In this document: positions 17,083 through 25,788 of the stretch, one piece after another
How the letters are laid out: every line of letters starts with the position of its first letter
How positions within the stretch are numbered: the first letter of the stretch is position 1
Source: Streptomyces sp. NBC_01476
Lineage (GTDB): Bacteria > Actinomycetota > Actinomycetes > Streptomycetales > Streptomycetaceae
Assembly (NCBI RefSeq): GCF_036227265.1
Contig: NZ_CP109446.1
Location: 6,279,001 to 6,343,000, forward strand
Length of the DNA stretch: 64,000 nt
Direction: 5' to 3'
Notes under the pieces: model-generated
The model's input: the letters and a program-made list of their open reading frames with translations, nothing else
Database searches by the model: none
Told to the model about the DNA's origin: nothing
Translations under genes and position numbers: made by a program

Positions 17083-18088
17083 AGCCGCCCGAGCTGAAGC
17101 TTGAGTCGAAGGAGGCCGCCGGCGGTTCGATCGCGGCCAGCGCGCGCACGTGCGCGAGGGCGCCGGGCGCGCCCAGGGTACGGTCCATGCCGGCGTCCTC
17201 CCACTCCACCGAGACCGGCCCGTCGTAGCCGATGCTGTTGAGCATCCGGAACACCGGCTCCCACGGCACGTCGCCGTGCCCGGTGGACACGAAGTCCCAG
17301 CCGCGCCGCGGGTCGCCCCACGGCAGATGCGAACCGAGTCTGCCGTTGCGGCCGTTCAGCTGCGTGACCGACTCCTTGCAGTCCACGTGGTAGATGCGGT
17401 CCTTGAAGTCGTAGAGGAAGCCGACCGGGTCCAGGTCCTGCCAGACGAAGTGGCTCGGGTCGAAGTTGAGGCCGAAGGCCGGCCGGTGCCCGATCGCCTC
17501 CAGCGCCCGTACGGTCGTCCAGTAGTCGTAGGCGATCTCGCTCGGGTGCACCTCGTGCGCGAACCGCACGCCCACCTCGTCGAAGACGTCCAGAATCGGA
17601 TTCCAGCGGTCGGCGAAGTCCTGGAAGCCGCGGTCGATCATGGCCGGCGGCACCGGCGGGAACATCGCCACCGTGTGCCAGATCGAGGAGCCGGTGAAGC
17701 CGACGACCGTCCGCACGCCGAAGGCCGCCGCGGCCCGCGCGGTGTTCTTGATCTCCTCCGCGGCCCGGCGGCGCACCCCCTCGGGTTCGCCGTCCCCCCA
17801 GATCCTGGCCGGCAGGATGCCCTGGTGCCGCTCGTCGATCGGGTGGTCGCAGACCGCCTGGCCGGTCAGATGGCAGGAGATGGTCCAGCAGCGCAGCCCG
17901 TGCCTGTCCAGCGTCTCGCGCAGCCGGGGCAGATAGGCGTCGTCCGTGAGCGCGGCCTGGACGTCGAAGTGGTCGCCCCAGCAGGCGATCTCCAGACCGT
18001 CGTAGCCCCAGTCCGCGGCGAGCCCGCACACCTCGGTGAAGGGCAGGTCCGCGAACTGGCCGGTGAAGAGGGTGACGGGTCGGGCCAT
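17081..18088 (-). CDS. Sugar phosphate isomerase/epimerase family TIM-barrel protein
   Basis: A 335-residue xylose-isomerase-like TIM-barrel protein (AP endonuclease 2 superfamily). Visible features are VTLFTGQFADLPFTEV at the N-terminus, GLEIACWGDHFD, AHEVHPSEIAYDY (probable metal-binding Glu/His), FGLNFDPSHFVWQ, HVDCKES and SVEWEDAGMDR near the C-terminus, matching the metal site of hydroxypyruvate isomerase or sugar 2-epimerases. It probably interconverts a free or oxidised sugar in the cytoplasm. Start ATG 18088: GGAGG lies six bases upstream; another ATG six bases earlier abuts the ribosome site. It is downstream of the Gfo/Idh gene by 16 bases and co-transcribed with it, a frequent pairing in inositol or keto-sugar pathways. 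Confidence 0.88.
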   Translation of the reverse strand: MARPVTLFTGQFADLPFTEVCGLAADWGYDGLEIACWGDHFDVQAALTDDAYLPRLRETLDRHGLRCWTISCHLTGQAVCDHPIDERHQGILPARIWGDGEPEGVRRRAAEEIKNTARAAAAFGVRTVVGFTGSSIWHTVAMFPPVPPAMIDRGFQDFADRWNPILDVFDEVGVRFAHEVHPSEIAYDYWTTVRALEAIGHRPAFGLNFDPSHFVWQDLDPVGFLYDFKDRIYHVDCKESVTQLNGRNGRLGSHLPWGDPRRGWDFVSTGHGDVPWEPVFRMLNSIGYDGPVSVEWEDAGMDRTLGAPGALAHVRALAAIEPPAASFDSSFSSGG

Positions 18089-18104
18089 GAGCATCCTCCA
18101 GAGG

Positions 18105-19286
18105 TCAGGCTTGGACGGGGATGTGCACGCCGAGGGCCGCCGCGCTGGACTCGACGGCGGCGAGCACGCGCTGTACCTGCAGGCCGTCGGCGAAGGACGG
18201 CCGGGGATCGGTGCCCTCCGCGACCGCGGTGACGAAGTCACGCACCTGGTGGGTGAAGGTGTGCTCGTAGCCGAGCAGATGGCCCGGCGGCCACCAGGCG
18301 TCGAGGTAGGGGTGGACCGGGTCCGTCACCGAGATCCGCCGGAAGCCCGCGGTGCCGGGTTCCTGCGCACGGTCGTAGAACTCCAGCTCGTTGAGGGACT
18401 CGGCGTCGAAGGCGAGGCTGCCGCCCGAGCCGCTGACCTCGATCCGCATCGCGTTCTTGTGCCCGGTGGCGAACCGCGTCGCCTCGAAGACCCCGATCGC
18501 ACCGCCCTCGAAGCGCGCGGTGAACAGAGCCGCGTCGTCGACCGTCACCTGTCCGCGCTCCGTACTCGCGGTGCCGGACAGGCCGCTGGCCTCGGCGGGC
18601 AGTGGCCGCTCGGTGACGAAGGTCTCCAGCAGCGCGCCGACCGAGGAGATCCGCTGCCCGGTCAGATACTGCGCCGCGTCCACGCTGTGCGCGCCCAGGT
18701 CGCCGAGCGCCCCGGACCCGGCGCGCTCCTTGCGCAGCCGCCACGCCAGCGGGAACTCCGGGTCGACCAGCCAGTCCTGCAGATAGCTCGCCCGCACCTG
18801 GTGGACGGTGCCGATCCGGCCCTGCCCGATCAGCTGCCTGGCCAGCGCCAGGGCAGGCACCCGGCGGTAGTTGAAGGCGACCTGGGAGCGTACGCCCGCG
18901 GCCCTGGCCCGGTCGGCGGCCCCGGCCATCTCCGCCGCCTCCGCCACCGAGTTGGCCAGAGGCTTCTCGCAGAGCACGTGTTTGCCCGCGGCCAGCGCGG
19001 CCAGGGCGATCCGCGCGTGGGTGTCGCCGGGTGTGCAGATGTCCACCACGTCGATGTCGGGGCGCTCGACCAGCCGCCGCCAGTCGGTCTCGTAGGAGTC
19101 CCAGCCGTAGCGCTCCGCGGCCCGCCGTACGCCCGGCTCGGAACGGCCGCAGACCGCGGTGAGTTCCAGGCGCCGCGGCAGGTCGAAGAAGCGGCCGGCG
19201 GTGCGCCAGGCGTGGGAGTGGGCGGCGCCCATGAAAGCATGGCCCACCATGCCGATCCGCAGGGGCGGGGGTGCGGTCGTCGTCAC
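18105..19286 (-). CDS. Gfo/Idh/MocA-family oxidoreductase
   Basis: A 393-residue NAD(P)-dependent oxidoreductase: Rossmann motif LRIGMVGHAFMGAAHSHAW (residues 9-27), EKPLANS, then the C-terminal substrate domain (YLQDWLVDPEFPLAWRLRKE and ALGDLGAHSVDAAQYLTGQ), which is close to the inositol or glucose-oxidising members. Start: GTG 19286 with GGAGG seven bases upstream. Divergent from the ROK repressor gene at 19468 and upstream of the sugar isomerase. The second oxidoreductase of this type in the region (the other is at 6367-7485) suggests an oxidised-sugar pathway fed by the glycosidases and importer. Substrate unknown. Confidence 0.9.
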   Translation of the reverse strand: MTTTAPPPLRIGMVGHAFMGAAHSHAWRTAGRFFDLPRRLELTAVCGRSEPGVRRAAERYGWDSYETDWRRLVERPDIDVVDICTPGDTHARIALAALAAGKHVLCEKPLANSVAEAAEMAGAADRARAAGVRSQVAFNYRRVPALALARQLIGQGRIGTVHQVRASYLQDWLVDPEFPLAWRLRKERAGSGALGDLGAHSVDAAQYLTGQRISSVGALLETFVTERPLPAEASGLSGTASTERGQVTVDDAALFTARFEGGAIGVFEATRFATGHKNAMRIEVSGSGGSLAFDAESLNELEFYDRAQEPGTAGFRRISVTDPVHPYLDAWWPPGHLLGYEHTFTHQVRDFVTAVAEGTDPRPSFADGLQVQRVLAAVESSAAALGVHIPVQA

Positions 19287-19390
19287 GTACGTCCTCCTGG
19301 CCGGGGCGGAGCGTCATTCATCCGGAGTCGACAGAAAGTGACGGCGCCGGAGCGGGCAGTTCGTGAGTTTCTGCCTGAACTTTGTCATAA

Positions 19391-19442
19391 GTCAAGGCTC
19401 TTGACGGAAGGATCGGGGACAAGGCACGGTGCGAACCGGTTC
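19391..19442. promoter_or_regulatory. Two palindromes in the oxidoreductase-ROK divergent promoter region
   Basis: GTCAAG-GCT-CTTGAC (19391-19405) and the 10-bp perfect palindrome GAACCGGTTC (19433-19442) lie between the divergent oxidoreductase and ROK genes. Either could be the ROK operator and allow autoregulation. If the ROK start were the earlier GTG at 19429, the second palindrome would be coding; the ATG at 19468 avoids this. Confidence 0.4.
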
Positions 19443-19467
19443 ACCGTCCGTACACACTCCGGGGGTC

Positions 19468-20682
19468 ATGATCGATACGCCAGTGAACCTGCGCGAGGTG
19501 GGCAGGCTGCGGGTCCTGGAGGCCCTGCACAGCACCGCGCGCAGCAGCCGCCCCGAACTCGTCCGGGTCACCGGCCTGTCCCGGGCCACCGTGTCCTCGC
19601 TCATCGCCGATCTGATCGCGGTCGGCCTGGTCACCGAGGACGAGGGGCCCGAGGAACCCGAACCGCGGCGCACCGGGCGGCCCGCGCAGTCCCTGTCGCT
19701 GGTGCCGAGTGCCGGGTACGCGATCGGCGCGGACATCGGCCACCAGCACGTACGGGTGATCCTCTGCGACCTGTTCGGGGCGGTGCTCTGGGAGCACTGG
19801 GTGGCCAAGGAGGTCGACCGGGCGCCCGAGGAGACCCTCGACCTGGTCGCCGTGCTGGTCAACCGCGCACTCCAGGAGACCGGCGTCACCCGGGCCAGGG
19901 TCCTGGGCATAGGAGCGGGCATCGCCTCTCCGGTGGAGAAGAGCAGCGGCGCGCTCGGCGCCGAGGGCATCATGCCCGGCTGGGTCGGCATGCGCCTGAC
20001 CGAGGAGCTGCGCCGCCGCACCTCGCTGCCGGTCCGGGTCACCAACGACGCCAACGCGGGGGCGCTCGCCGAGCGGATGTACGGGGCCGGCCGGCAGGCC
20101 GGCGACATGGTGTACGTGCGGCTGTCGGCCGGCATCGGCGCGGGCATCGTCAGCAACGGGCGGCTGTTGCTCGGGGCGCGCGGGCTGGCCGGCGAGATCG
20201 GCCATCTCCCGCTGATCACCGACGGCCTGATCTGCCGCTGCGGCAACCGCGGCTGCCTGGAGACGGTGGCCAGCCCGGTCGCCGTCGCCCGGCTGCTCTC
20301 GGACAGCTGGGGCGAGCAGGTCTCCGCCCGCGACCTGCCCGACCTCATCCGCCGTCGCAACACCGGTGCGCTGCGCGCCGTCCGCGATGCCGGGGACGCG
20401 GTCGGCCGGGCGCTGTCCACTCTCGTCACGCTCCTCAACCCGAGCCTGATCGTGGTCGGCGGCGATCTGGCCGGCGCCGGCGAGGACATCCTCGAACCGA
20501 TGCGGGCCGGGGTGCGCCGCCACACCCTCCCGTCGGCCGCCGAGAGCGTCGAGATCGTCACCGGCGGCCTCGGCGACGGCGCCGAAGTCCGCGGCGCGGC
20601 GGGCCTGGTGCTCGCGGACGCGCCCCAGCTCCTCTCGGCCACCACGGGCGAACCGCAGATCACCGCGGCCGAACCCGCGTAG
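19468..20682 (+). CDS. ROK-family transcriptional repressor
   Basis: A 404-residue regulator with an N-terminal winged helix (LREVGRLRVLEALH and SRPELVRVTGLSRATVSSLI, residues 8-55) and a ROK sugar-binding domain (about 85-395). The ROK zinc signature is complete: GEIGHL followed by CRCGNRGCLE. A GxDxG-type phosphate loop (IGADIGHQHVRV) and VTNDANAGALAE are present. Start: ATG at 19468 after GGGGG; an in-frame GTG at 19429 is possible but would place a palindrome inside the gene. It probably represses the divergent oxidoreductase/isomerase operon, with a sugar as inducer (inference). Confidence 0.9.
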   Translation: MIDTPVNLREVGRLRVLEALHSTARSSRPELVRVTGLSRATVSSLIADLIAVGLVTEDEGPEEPEPRRTGRPAQSLSLVPSAGYAIGADIGHQHVRVILCDLFGAVLWEHWVAKEVDRAPEETLDLVAVLVNRALQETGVTRARVLGIGAGIASPVEKSSGALGAEGIMPGWVGMRLTEELRRRTSLPVRVTNDANAGALAERMYGAGRQAGDMVYVRLSAGIGAGIVSNGRLLLGARGLAGEIGHLPLITDGLICRCGNRGCLETVASPVAVARLLSDSWGEQVSARDLPDLIRRRNTGALRAVRDAGDAVGRALSTLVTLLNPSLIVVGGDLAGAGEDILEPMRAGVRRHTLPSAAESVEIVTGGLGDGAEVRGAAGLVLADAPQLLSATTGEPQITAAEPA

Positions 20683-20795
20683 CCCGGCCGCCTCCGGCTC
20701 ACCGGGAAGAGCCGTCGGACACAGCGGTCCGTCACCTCGCGGGTGGCGCCTTCGAACCGCTCCTGCGCCGACCCGGCGGCCCTCACAATGGACGT

Positions 20796-21623
20796 ATGGA
20801 ACCGATCATTTCCGCGGCCGCGCTCGCGGACGCGCTGGACGGGACGACGATCCTGGACGTCCGTTACCGCATGGGCGGCCCGCCCGGCGCCGGTGAGTAC
20901 GCCAAGGGCCACATCCCCGGGGCGCGTTACGTCGACCTCGACGCCGACCTCGCCGCGCCGCCCGGGCCGCGCGGCCGGCATCCGCTGCCCGATCCGGCGG
21001 ACTTCACCGCGGCGATGCGGCGGGCCGGCGTCGGCCGGGACAGCGACGTGGTCGTCTACGACGACTGGAACGGGTGGGGTCCCGCCCGCGCCTGGTGGCT
21101 GCTGCGCTGGGCGGGCCACCGGCGGGTCCGCGTGCTGGACGGCGGGCTCGCCGCCTGGAAGGCCGCAGGACTGCCGCTGAGCACCGAGGAACCCGCCCCC
21201 GGCGACGGAGACTTCACCGCGGTGCCGGGCGGCATGCCGCTGCTGGACGCGGACCAGGCGGCCCGGCTGGCCCGCGGCGGCCTGCTGCTCGACGCCCGGG
21301 CGGGGGAGCGCTACCGGGGCGAGACCGAGCCGATCGACCCGGTCGCCGGGCACATCCCCGGCGCGGTCAACGCCCCCACCACGGAGAACACCGGCCCCGA
21401 CGGCCGCTTCCTGCCCGCCGCCGACCTGGCAGCCCGCTTCACCGCGCTGGGCGCCGTCCCCGGCACCGAGGTCGGCGTCTACTGCGGCTCCGGCGTCTCC
21501 GCCGCCCACCAGGTCCTCGCCATGGCCGCGGCAGGCATCCCGGCGGCCCTCTACGCGGGCTCCTGGAGCGAGTGGACCGCCACCTCCGCCCGTCCCGTCG
21601 CCACGGGCCCCCACCCGGGCTGA
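20796..21623 (+). CDS. Sulfurtransferase, two-domain rhodanese type
   Basis: A 275-residue protein with two rhodanese domains (residues 1-120 and 140-275). The C-terminal domain has the active loop VYCGSGVSAAH with catalytic Cys230; the CGSGVSA form is typical of 3-mercaptopyruvate/thiosulfate sulfurtransferases (SseA). The N-terminal domain is the usual inactive one, with YDDWNG where the Cys would be. The family transfers sulfane sulfur to cyanide or thiols in the cytoplasm. It stands alone, followed by an 18-bp hairpin terminator. Start ATG 20796; the ribosome site is weak, and an out-of-frame ATG lies ten bases earlier. Confidence 0.92.
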   Translation: MEPIISAAALADALDGTTILDVRYRMGGPPGAGEYAKGHIPGARYVDLDADLAAPPGPRGRHPLPDPADFTAAMRRAGVGRDSDVVVYDDWNGWGPARAWWLLRWAGHRRVRVLDGGLAAWKAAGLPLSTEEPAPGDGDFTAVPGGMPLLDADQAARLARGGLLLDARAGERYRGETEPIDPVAGHIPGAVNAPTTENTGPDGRFLPAADLAARFTALGAVPGTEVGVYCGSGVSAAHQVLAMAAAGIPAALYAGSWSEWTATSARPVATGPHPG

Positions 21624-21647
21624 CGCGGCCCGGCCGCCCTCAGCACG

Positions 21648-21685
21648 CGGTAAGGGCCGGCCACCTTGGTGGCCGGCCCTTACCG
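21648..21685. terminator. Strong hairpin terminator between the sulfurtransferase gene and sepH
   Basis: An 18-bp perfect stem (21648-21665 with 21668-21685) closed by a two-base TT loop, in the gap between two convergent genes. It probably serves both directions. Three short direct repeats of GGACCCCGGTG type follow at 21700-21741. Confidence 0.85.
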
Positions 21686-21744
21686 GTGCTGTTCCGAACG
21701 GACCCCGGTGAAGACGGACCCCGGTGGGGACCGACCCGGTGGGG

Positions 21745-22782
21745 TCAGTCCTGCTTCTTGCGGCGGCTGCCGAAGACGATCTCGTCCCAGCTGGGCACCG
21801 TGGCGCGGCGGCCGGGGCGGACGCCGTCCGCTTCGGCCTGGCGGTCCGTGGTGCCCTTGAGGCGGTCGCGGTGGCCCGCCACTGCCCGGGGCATCAGTAC
21901 ATCCGCGTACGCGGCGCCGGCGCTGGCTGCCGGGGCCGCCTCCTCCGCCTCCTCGGCCGGGACCTCGGCGGCCGGAGCGGCGTCGGGCGGTGCGGTCGGC
22001 GGCGCGGGCACCACCATGTCGCCGCGGAAGCTCGGCACCGCCTCCAGCAGGCTGGTCAGCGAGTCCCGTTCGTCCGCGGCGGCCTCGGCCCGCTCCTCGG
22101 CACGCGGTTCGGCCTGCTGCCGGTCCTGGGAGCGGTCCAGCGGACGGTCCCTGGGCAGCCTGGCGATCCGCGGTACGAACGGGAAGCTCGGCTCCTGCTG
22201 GGCCTGGCTCTGGGCGGTCTCGCCGATCAGCGACCTGGCCTCGTCGTCCACCGCCTGCACCAGCCGGCGCGGCGGGTCGTAGGTCCAGCTCGCCGAGTGC
22301 GGCTCACCGGCCACCCGGTAGACGAGCAGCACCTCCCAGGTGCCGTCGTCGCGGCGCCAGGAGTCCCACAGCACGTGGTCCTTCTCCGCGCCGCGCAGCA
22401 GCAGCCGTTCGGTGACGGCGTCGCCCAACTGGGGTCCGGTGGACTCGCCCTGCCGCCGGACCGGCGTCTTCCTGGCCCGTTCGGCCATGAACGCCCGCTC
22501 GGCGAGGACCGGTCCCTCGAAGCGGCGGACCCGCTCCACCGGGATGCCCGCCATCTGCGCGACTTCTTCCGCGGACGCGCCGGACCGTATCCGGGCCTGG
22601 ATGTCACGGGGCCGGAGATGGCTCTCGACCTCGATCTCGATCTGACCGAGCCGGGCCCGGTCGTTGCGCACCGCGGCACGAAGCCGCTCGTCGATGGGGA
22701 GCGTGTATTCCGTGCTGTCGGCAGCCTTGAGCACCAGTCGTGTGCCGTCGTTGCTGACGGCCACGACGCGCAGTTCGGGCAC
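21745..22782 (-). CDS. sepH: SepH cell-division regulator (DUF3071)
   Basis: A 345-residue actinobacterial cell-division protein. Known family: SepH binds FtsZ through a helix-turn-helix in the DUF3071 domain and promotes sporulation septation in Streptomyces. The conserved N-terminus VPELRVVAVSNDGTRLVLKA and the helix-turn-helix region (GASAEEVAQMAGIPVERVR, then FEGPVLAERAFMAERAR) are present at residues 1-110, and the DUF3071 domain runs to about 170. A long acidic/Pro/Ala-rich linker follows (about 195-300), then a conserved tail TVPSWDEIVFGSRRKKQD. Start GTG 22782 has GGAGG five bases upstream. Acts in the cytoplasm at the division ring. Confidence 0.95.
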   Translation of the reverse strand: MPELRVVAVSNDGTRLVLKAADSTEYTLPIDERLRAAVRNDRARLGQIEIEVESHLRPRDIQARIRSGASAEEVAQMAGIPVERVRRFEGPVLAERAFMAERARKTPVRRQGESTGPQLGDAVTERLLLRGAEKDHVLWDSWRRDDGTWEVLLVYRVAGEPHSASWTYDPPRRLVQAVDDEARSLIGETAQSQAQQEPSFPFVPRIARLPRDRPLDRSQDRQQAEPRAEERAEAAADERDSLTSLLEAVPSFRGDMVVPAPPTAPPDAAPAAEVPAEEAEEAAPAASAGAAYADVLMPRAVAGHRDRLKGTTDRQAEADGVRPGRRATVPSWDEIVFGSRRKKQD

Positions 22783-23087
22783 GGTTACCTCCCGGGTGGT
22801 GCCTGCCGACGTCCGATGCGTCGCTGCTCCCGTTCGACACGAGTGTGGCCTGCCCGGGTGCAGCGTGCCACAACCTTGCAGAGTTACCCGGCGTGTCGGG
22901 ATTACATGGTGACACGCCGTTATGGGACGGTGGTCTATTGGCCACGGATTGTGACCAACGGGCGACCGGACGGGCACCGGGCGCCAGGATTCGTCACGGT
23001 ACTCCATTCGGGCCACCGCAGGGTGGCTGCCGCGCCGTCGAATGTTCGTCCGTGGAGGGGGAGTTGGGTGATGCGACTCACAAGTGC

Positions 23088-23105
23088 GCCCGGCGTGCGC
23101 CGGGC
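23088..23105 (-). terminator. Hairpin downstream of the sugar-lactone oxidase gene
   Basis: GCCCGGCG and CGCCGGGC form a perfect 8-bp stem with a two-base loop, 17 bases beyond the stop of the minus-strand oxidase gene. It probably separates that operon from sepH, whose promoter must lie in 22783-23087. Nothing else is evident in that gap. Confidence 0.6.
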
Positions 23106-23121
23106 AAAGGGGGACGTACTC

Positions 23122-24441
23122 CTATGAACCCAACACCCTTCGCAGATAATCGTTGCCGAACAGCTGTCCCGGGTCCAGCCGATCGCGTAGTGCGGTGAAC
23201 TCACCGAACCGCGGATACACCCCCGCGAGGTACTCCGCATCGCGGCTGTGCATCTTCCCCCAGTGCGGCCGCCCCTCGCGGGCGGTCATGATCTTCTCCA
23301 CCGCGGTGAAGTACTCCTGGTACCGGCTGCCCCGGTACATGTGGACCGCGATGTAGGCGGTGTCCCGCCCGGACGCGGTGGACAGCGCGATGTCGTCGGC
23401 CGGCGCGACCCGTACCTCGACGGGGAAGCTGACCCGCAGGGAGGACCGCTCCACCATCAGCCGCAGCTCACGGATCGCGTCCACCGCGGCCTCCCGCGGC
23501 ACCGCGTACTCCATCTCCACGAACCGCACCCGGCGCGGGCTGGTGAACACCTTGTACGGGATGTCGGTGTACGTACGGGCGGACAGCGCGCGGCTGGAGA
23601 CCCGGGCGATCGCCGGGATCGCGGCCGGCGCCGCCCGGCCGAGCGCGCAGGCGGCCTGGAAGACCCCGTTGGAGAGCAGTTCGTCGTCGATCCAGCCGCG
23701 GACCGCGGGGACCGGCGCGGCCGGGCCCTGACTGCGGTTGTTCCGCTTGGTGTTGCAGTTCCCGGTGTGCGGGAACCAGTAGAACTCGAAGTGCTCGTTC
23801 TCGGTGGCCAGCTGCTCGAACTCGGCCGTCACCCGGTCGAAGGTCATCGGTTCCTCACGGGCGGTCAGCAGGAAGACCGGCTCCACCGCGAAGGTGACCG
23901 CGCTGACCACGCCGAGTGCCCCGAGGCCGATCCGGGCCGCGGCGAAGACCTCCGGGTTCTCGGCGGCCGAGCAGTTCAGCACCGAGCCGTCCGCGGTCAC
24001 CAGCTCAAGTGCGGTGATCTGGGCGGCGATCGAGCCGGAGTCGCGGCCGGTGCCATGGGTGCCGGTGCTCGTCGCGCCGGCCACCGTCTGCTCCATGATG
24101 TCGCCCATATTGGTGAGCGACAGACCCTGCGCGGCCAGCGCCGCGTTCAAGTGCCGCAGCTGCACCCCCGCCTCGGCGGTGACGGTGCCCGCGGCCCGGT
24201 CGATGCCGCGGATCGCGGTCAGCCCCTCGGGCCGGACCAGCACCCCGTCGGTGGCGGCGGCGCCGGTGAAGGAGTGACCGGAGCCCACCGCCTTGACGGT
24301 CAGTCCGTCGGCAGCCGCTTCGCGCAGGACCTCGGCGAGTTCGGGCACCGAGGCCGGCGTCGCGCTGCGGACCGGCCTGGCCGTGACATTGCCCGCCCAG
24401 TTACGCCACACCTTCTCGGTCGTGCCGCTCGATCCGGCCAT
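23122..24441 (-). CDS. FAD-linked oxidase of the D-arabinono-1,4-lactone oxidase/alditol oxidase family
   Basis: A 439-residue flavoprotein with an N-terminal FAD-binding type 4 domain: VWRNWAGNVTARP (residues 11-23), the VGSGHSFTGAA loop carrying the His of family covalent flavinylation, and GATSTGTHGTG. The C-terminal ALO domain includes FEFYWFPHTGNCNTKRNNR and ends PHWGKMHSRD, AEYLAGVYPRFGEF and RLDPGQLFGNDYLRRVLG. Family members oxidise sugar lactones or alditols with oxygen. ATG 24441 lies inside the end of the MFS gene (41-base overlap) with GGAGGAG upstream, so the two are co-translated; the exporter may handle the product (inference). Substrate uncertain. Confidence 0.9.
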   Translation of the reverse strand: MAGSSGTTEKVWRNWAGNVTARPVRSATPASVPELAEVLREAAADGLTVKAVGSGHSFTGAAATDGVLVRPEGLTAIRGIDRAAGTVTAEAGVQLRHLNAALAAQGLSLTNMGDIMEQTVAGATSTGTHGTGRDSGSIAAQITALELVTADGSVLNCSAAENPEVFAAARIGLGALGVVSAVTFAVEPVFLLTAREEPMTFDRVTAEFEQLATENEHFEFYWFPHTGNCNTKRNNRSQGPAAPVPAVRGWIDDELLSNGVFQAACALGRAAPAAIPAIARVSSRALSARTYTDIPYKVFTSPRRVRFVEMEYAVPREAAVDAIRELRLMVERSSLRVSFPVEVRVAPADDIALSTASGRDTAYIAVHMYRGSRYQEYFTAVEKIMTAREGRPHWGKMHSRDAEYLAGVYPRFGEFTALRDRLDPGQLFGNDYLRRVLGS

Positions 24442-25642
24442 CGCCGTACTCCTCCCGCTCCGGGGCCGGCCGCAGCCGGCGGTAACCGAGGAACGCAACC
24501 GCCAGGGCGAACGCCGCCGCGGAGGCCGGCACCGCGAACGCCGCCGAGGCGCCCCGCGCGTCGATCACCCGACCGGCGAGCGCGGCTCCGGCGGCGACCC
24601 CGACCGCGAGCCCCGTGGTGGTCCACGTCATGCCCTCGGTCAGTTTCGCCCGCGGTACCAGCTGTTCCACCAGGCCCATCGCGGTCACCATCGTCGGCGC
24701 GATGGTCAGGCCCGACAAGAACAGCGCACCGGCCAGGAACCACAAGTTTCCGACCAGTAGTGGCGGGATCATACTCACCGACATCAGTGCGATTCCCAGC
24801 AGAAACCGGCCGGCCCTGGTGCCACGCGGTGTGAGCAGCCCGAAGACCAGCCCCGCCAGGCACGAACCGAGGGCGTAACTGGCCAGCACCAGGGACGCCA
24901 GGCCCTTGTGGCCGTGCTCGTCCGCGAAGGCGACCGTGGAGACGTCCACCGCGCCGAAGATCGTGCCGGTGCCGACGAACACCCCGGCCAGCACCGGCAT
25001 CCCCGGCGAGCGCAGTGCCGAGCGGCCGGGTCCCGGGCCGCGCGGATGCGGTGCGGGCTCGGTACGGCGCTGGGCGGTCAGCAGCAGCACGCCGGTGCCC
25101 AGGAAGAGCACCGCCAGCAGCGGGCCGGCTTCCGCGAACCACACCGTGCACAGCCCGATGGAGATGATCGGCCCCAGGATGAAGACGATCTCGTCCACCA
25201 CCGACTCCAGCGAGTAGGCGGTGTGCAGCAGTTCGGGCGAACCGCGGTGGATGGCCGACCACCTGGCCCGGACCATCGCGCCGACGCTCGGGGTGGCCCC
25301 TGCGCCCAGTACGCACAGGAAGTACACCCAGTCCGGGGCGCCGGCCTTCACCGCGATCAGCAGGCCGCCCACCGAGGCCACCGTCACCGCGCTGGCCGGC
25401 CGCAGCACCCGCCGCTGGCCGTACCGGTCGACGAGCCGGGAGACCTGCGGACCGCAGGCCGCGGCGGACAGCGCGAGCACCGCCGAGAGCGAGCCGGCCA
25501 GCCCGTAGCGCCCGGTGAGCTGGGAGATCATCGTCACGATGCCGATGCCGAGCATGGACAGCGGCATCCGTCCGACCAGGCCGGCCGCCGAGAACGCCTT
25601 GCTGCCGGGGACCGTGAAGATCGCGCGGTACGGACTGCTCAC
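24401..25642 (-). CDS. MFS transporter
   Basis: A 413-residue major facilitator protein with about twelve membrane segments. The N-terminal half has VSRLVDRYGQRRVLRPAS, the loop 2-3 signature (GxxxDRxGxRR-like). The central hydrophilic loop (about 190-215) is Pro/Gly-rich, and a basic/acidic tail EREEYGDGRIERHDREG ends the protein. Start GTG 25642 with GGGGAGA upstream. It overlaps the downstream oxidase gene by 41 bases. Substrate is unknown; drug/sugar efflux-type MFS is the broad class. Divergent from the ferrochelatase gene. Confidence 0.88.
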   Translation of the reverse strand: MSSPYRAIFTVPGSKAFSAAGLVGRMPLSMLGIGIVTMISQLTGRYGLAGSLSAVLALSAAACGPQVSRLVDRYGQRRVLRPASAVTVASVGGLLIAVKAGAPDWVYFLCVLGAGATPSVGAMVRARWSAIHRGSPELLHTAYSLESVVDEIVFILGPIISIGLCTVWFAEAGPLLAVLFLGTGVLLLTAQRRTEPAPHPRGPGPGRSALRSPGMPVLAGVFVGTGTIFGAVDVSTVAFADEHGHKGLASLVLASYALGSCLAGLVFGLLTPRGTRAGRFLLGIALMSVSMIPPLLVGNLWFLAGALFLSGLTIAPTMVTAMGLVEQLVPRAKLTEGMTWTTTGLAVGVAAGAALAGRVIDARGASAAFAVPASAAAFALAVAFLGYRRLRPAPEREEYGDGRIERHDREGVA

Positions 25643-25788
25643 GGTCTCTCCCCGGTAAGGCGTGCAGCTGGCCCATACAGCTTACGGAGCCGGGCAAACG
25701 ATTTTCCTGCCGCCGGCGGGCGGCCGCACGCGGCTGCCCGGGGAGCCGGTCACCGGCACGGTCACCCGCGGGTGGCAGGATCGGAGGC

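Noticed and set aside
19429..19467. Earlier GTG start for the ROK repressor
   Set aside because: It would add 13 residues with no family match and place the GAACCGGTTC palindrome inside the gene; ATG 19468 was preferred, though not proven.
24401..24441. 41-base overlap of the MFS and oxidase genes taken as an assembly error
   Set aside because: Both frames stay open with good motifs and a GGAGGAG site precedes the inner ATG; ordinary translational coupling explains it.
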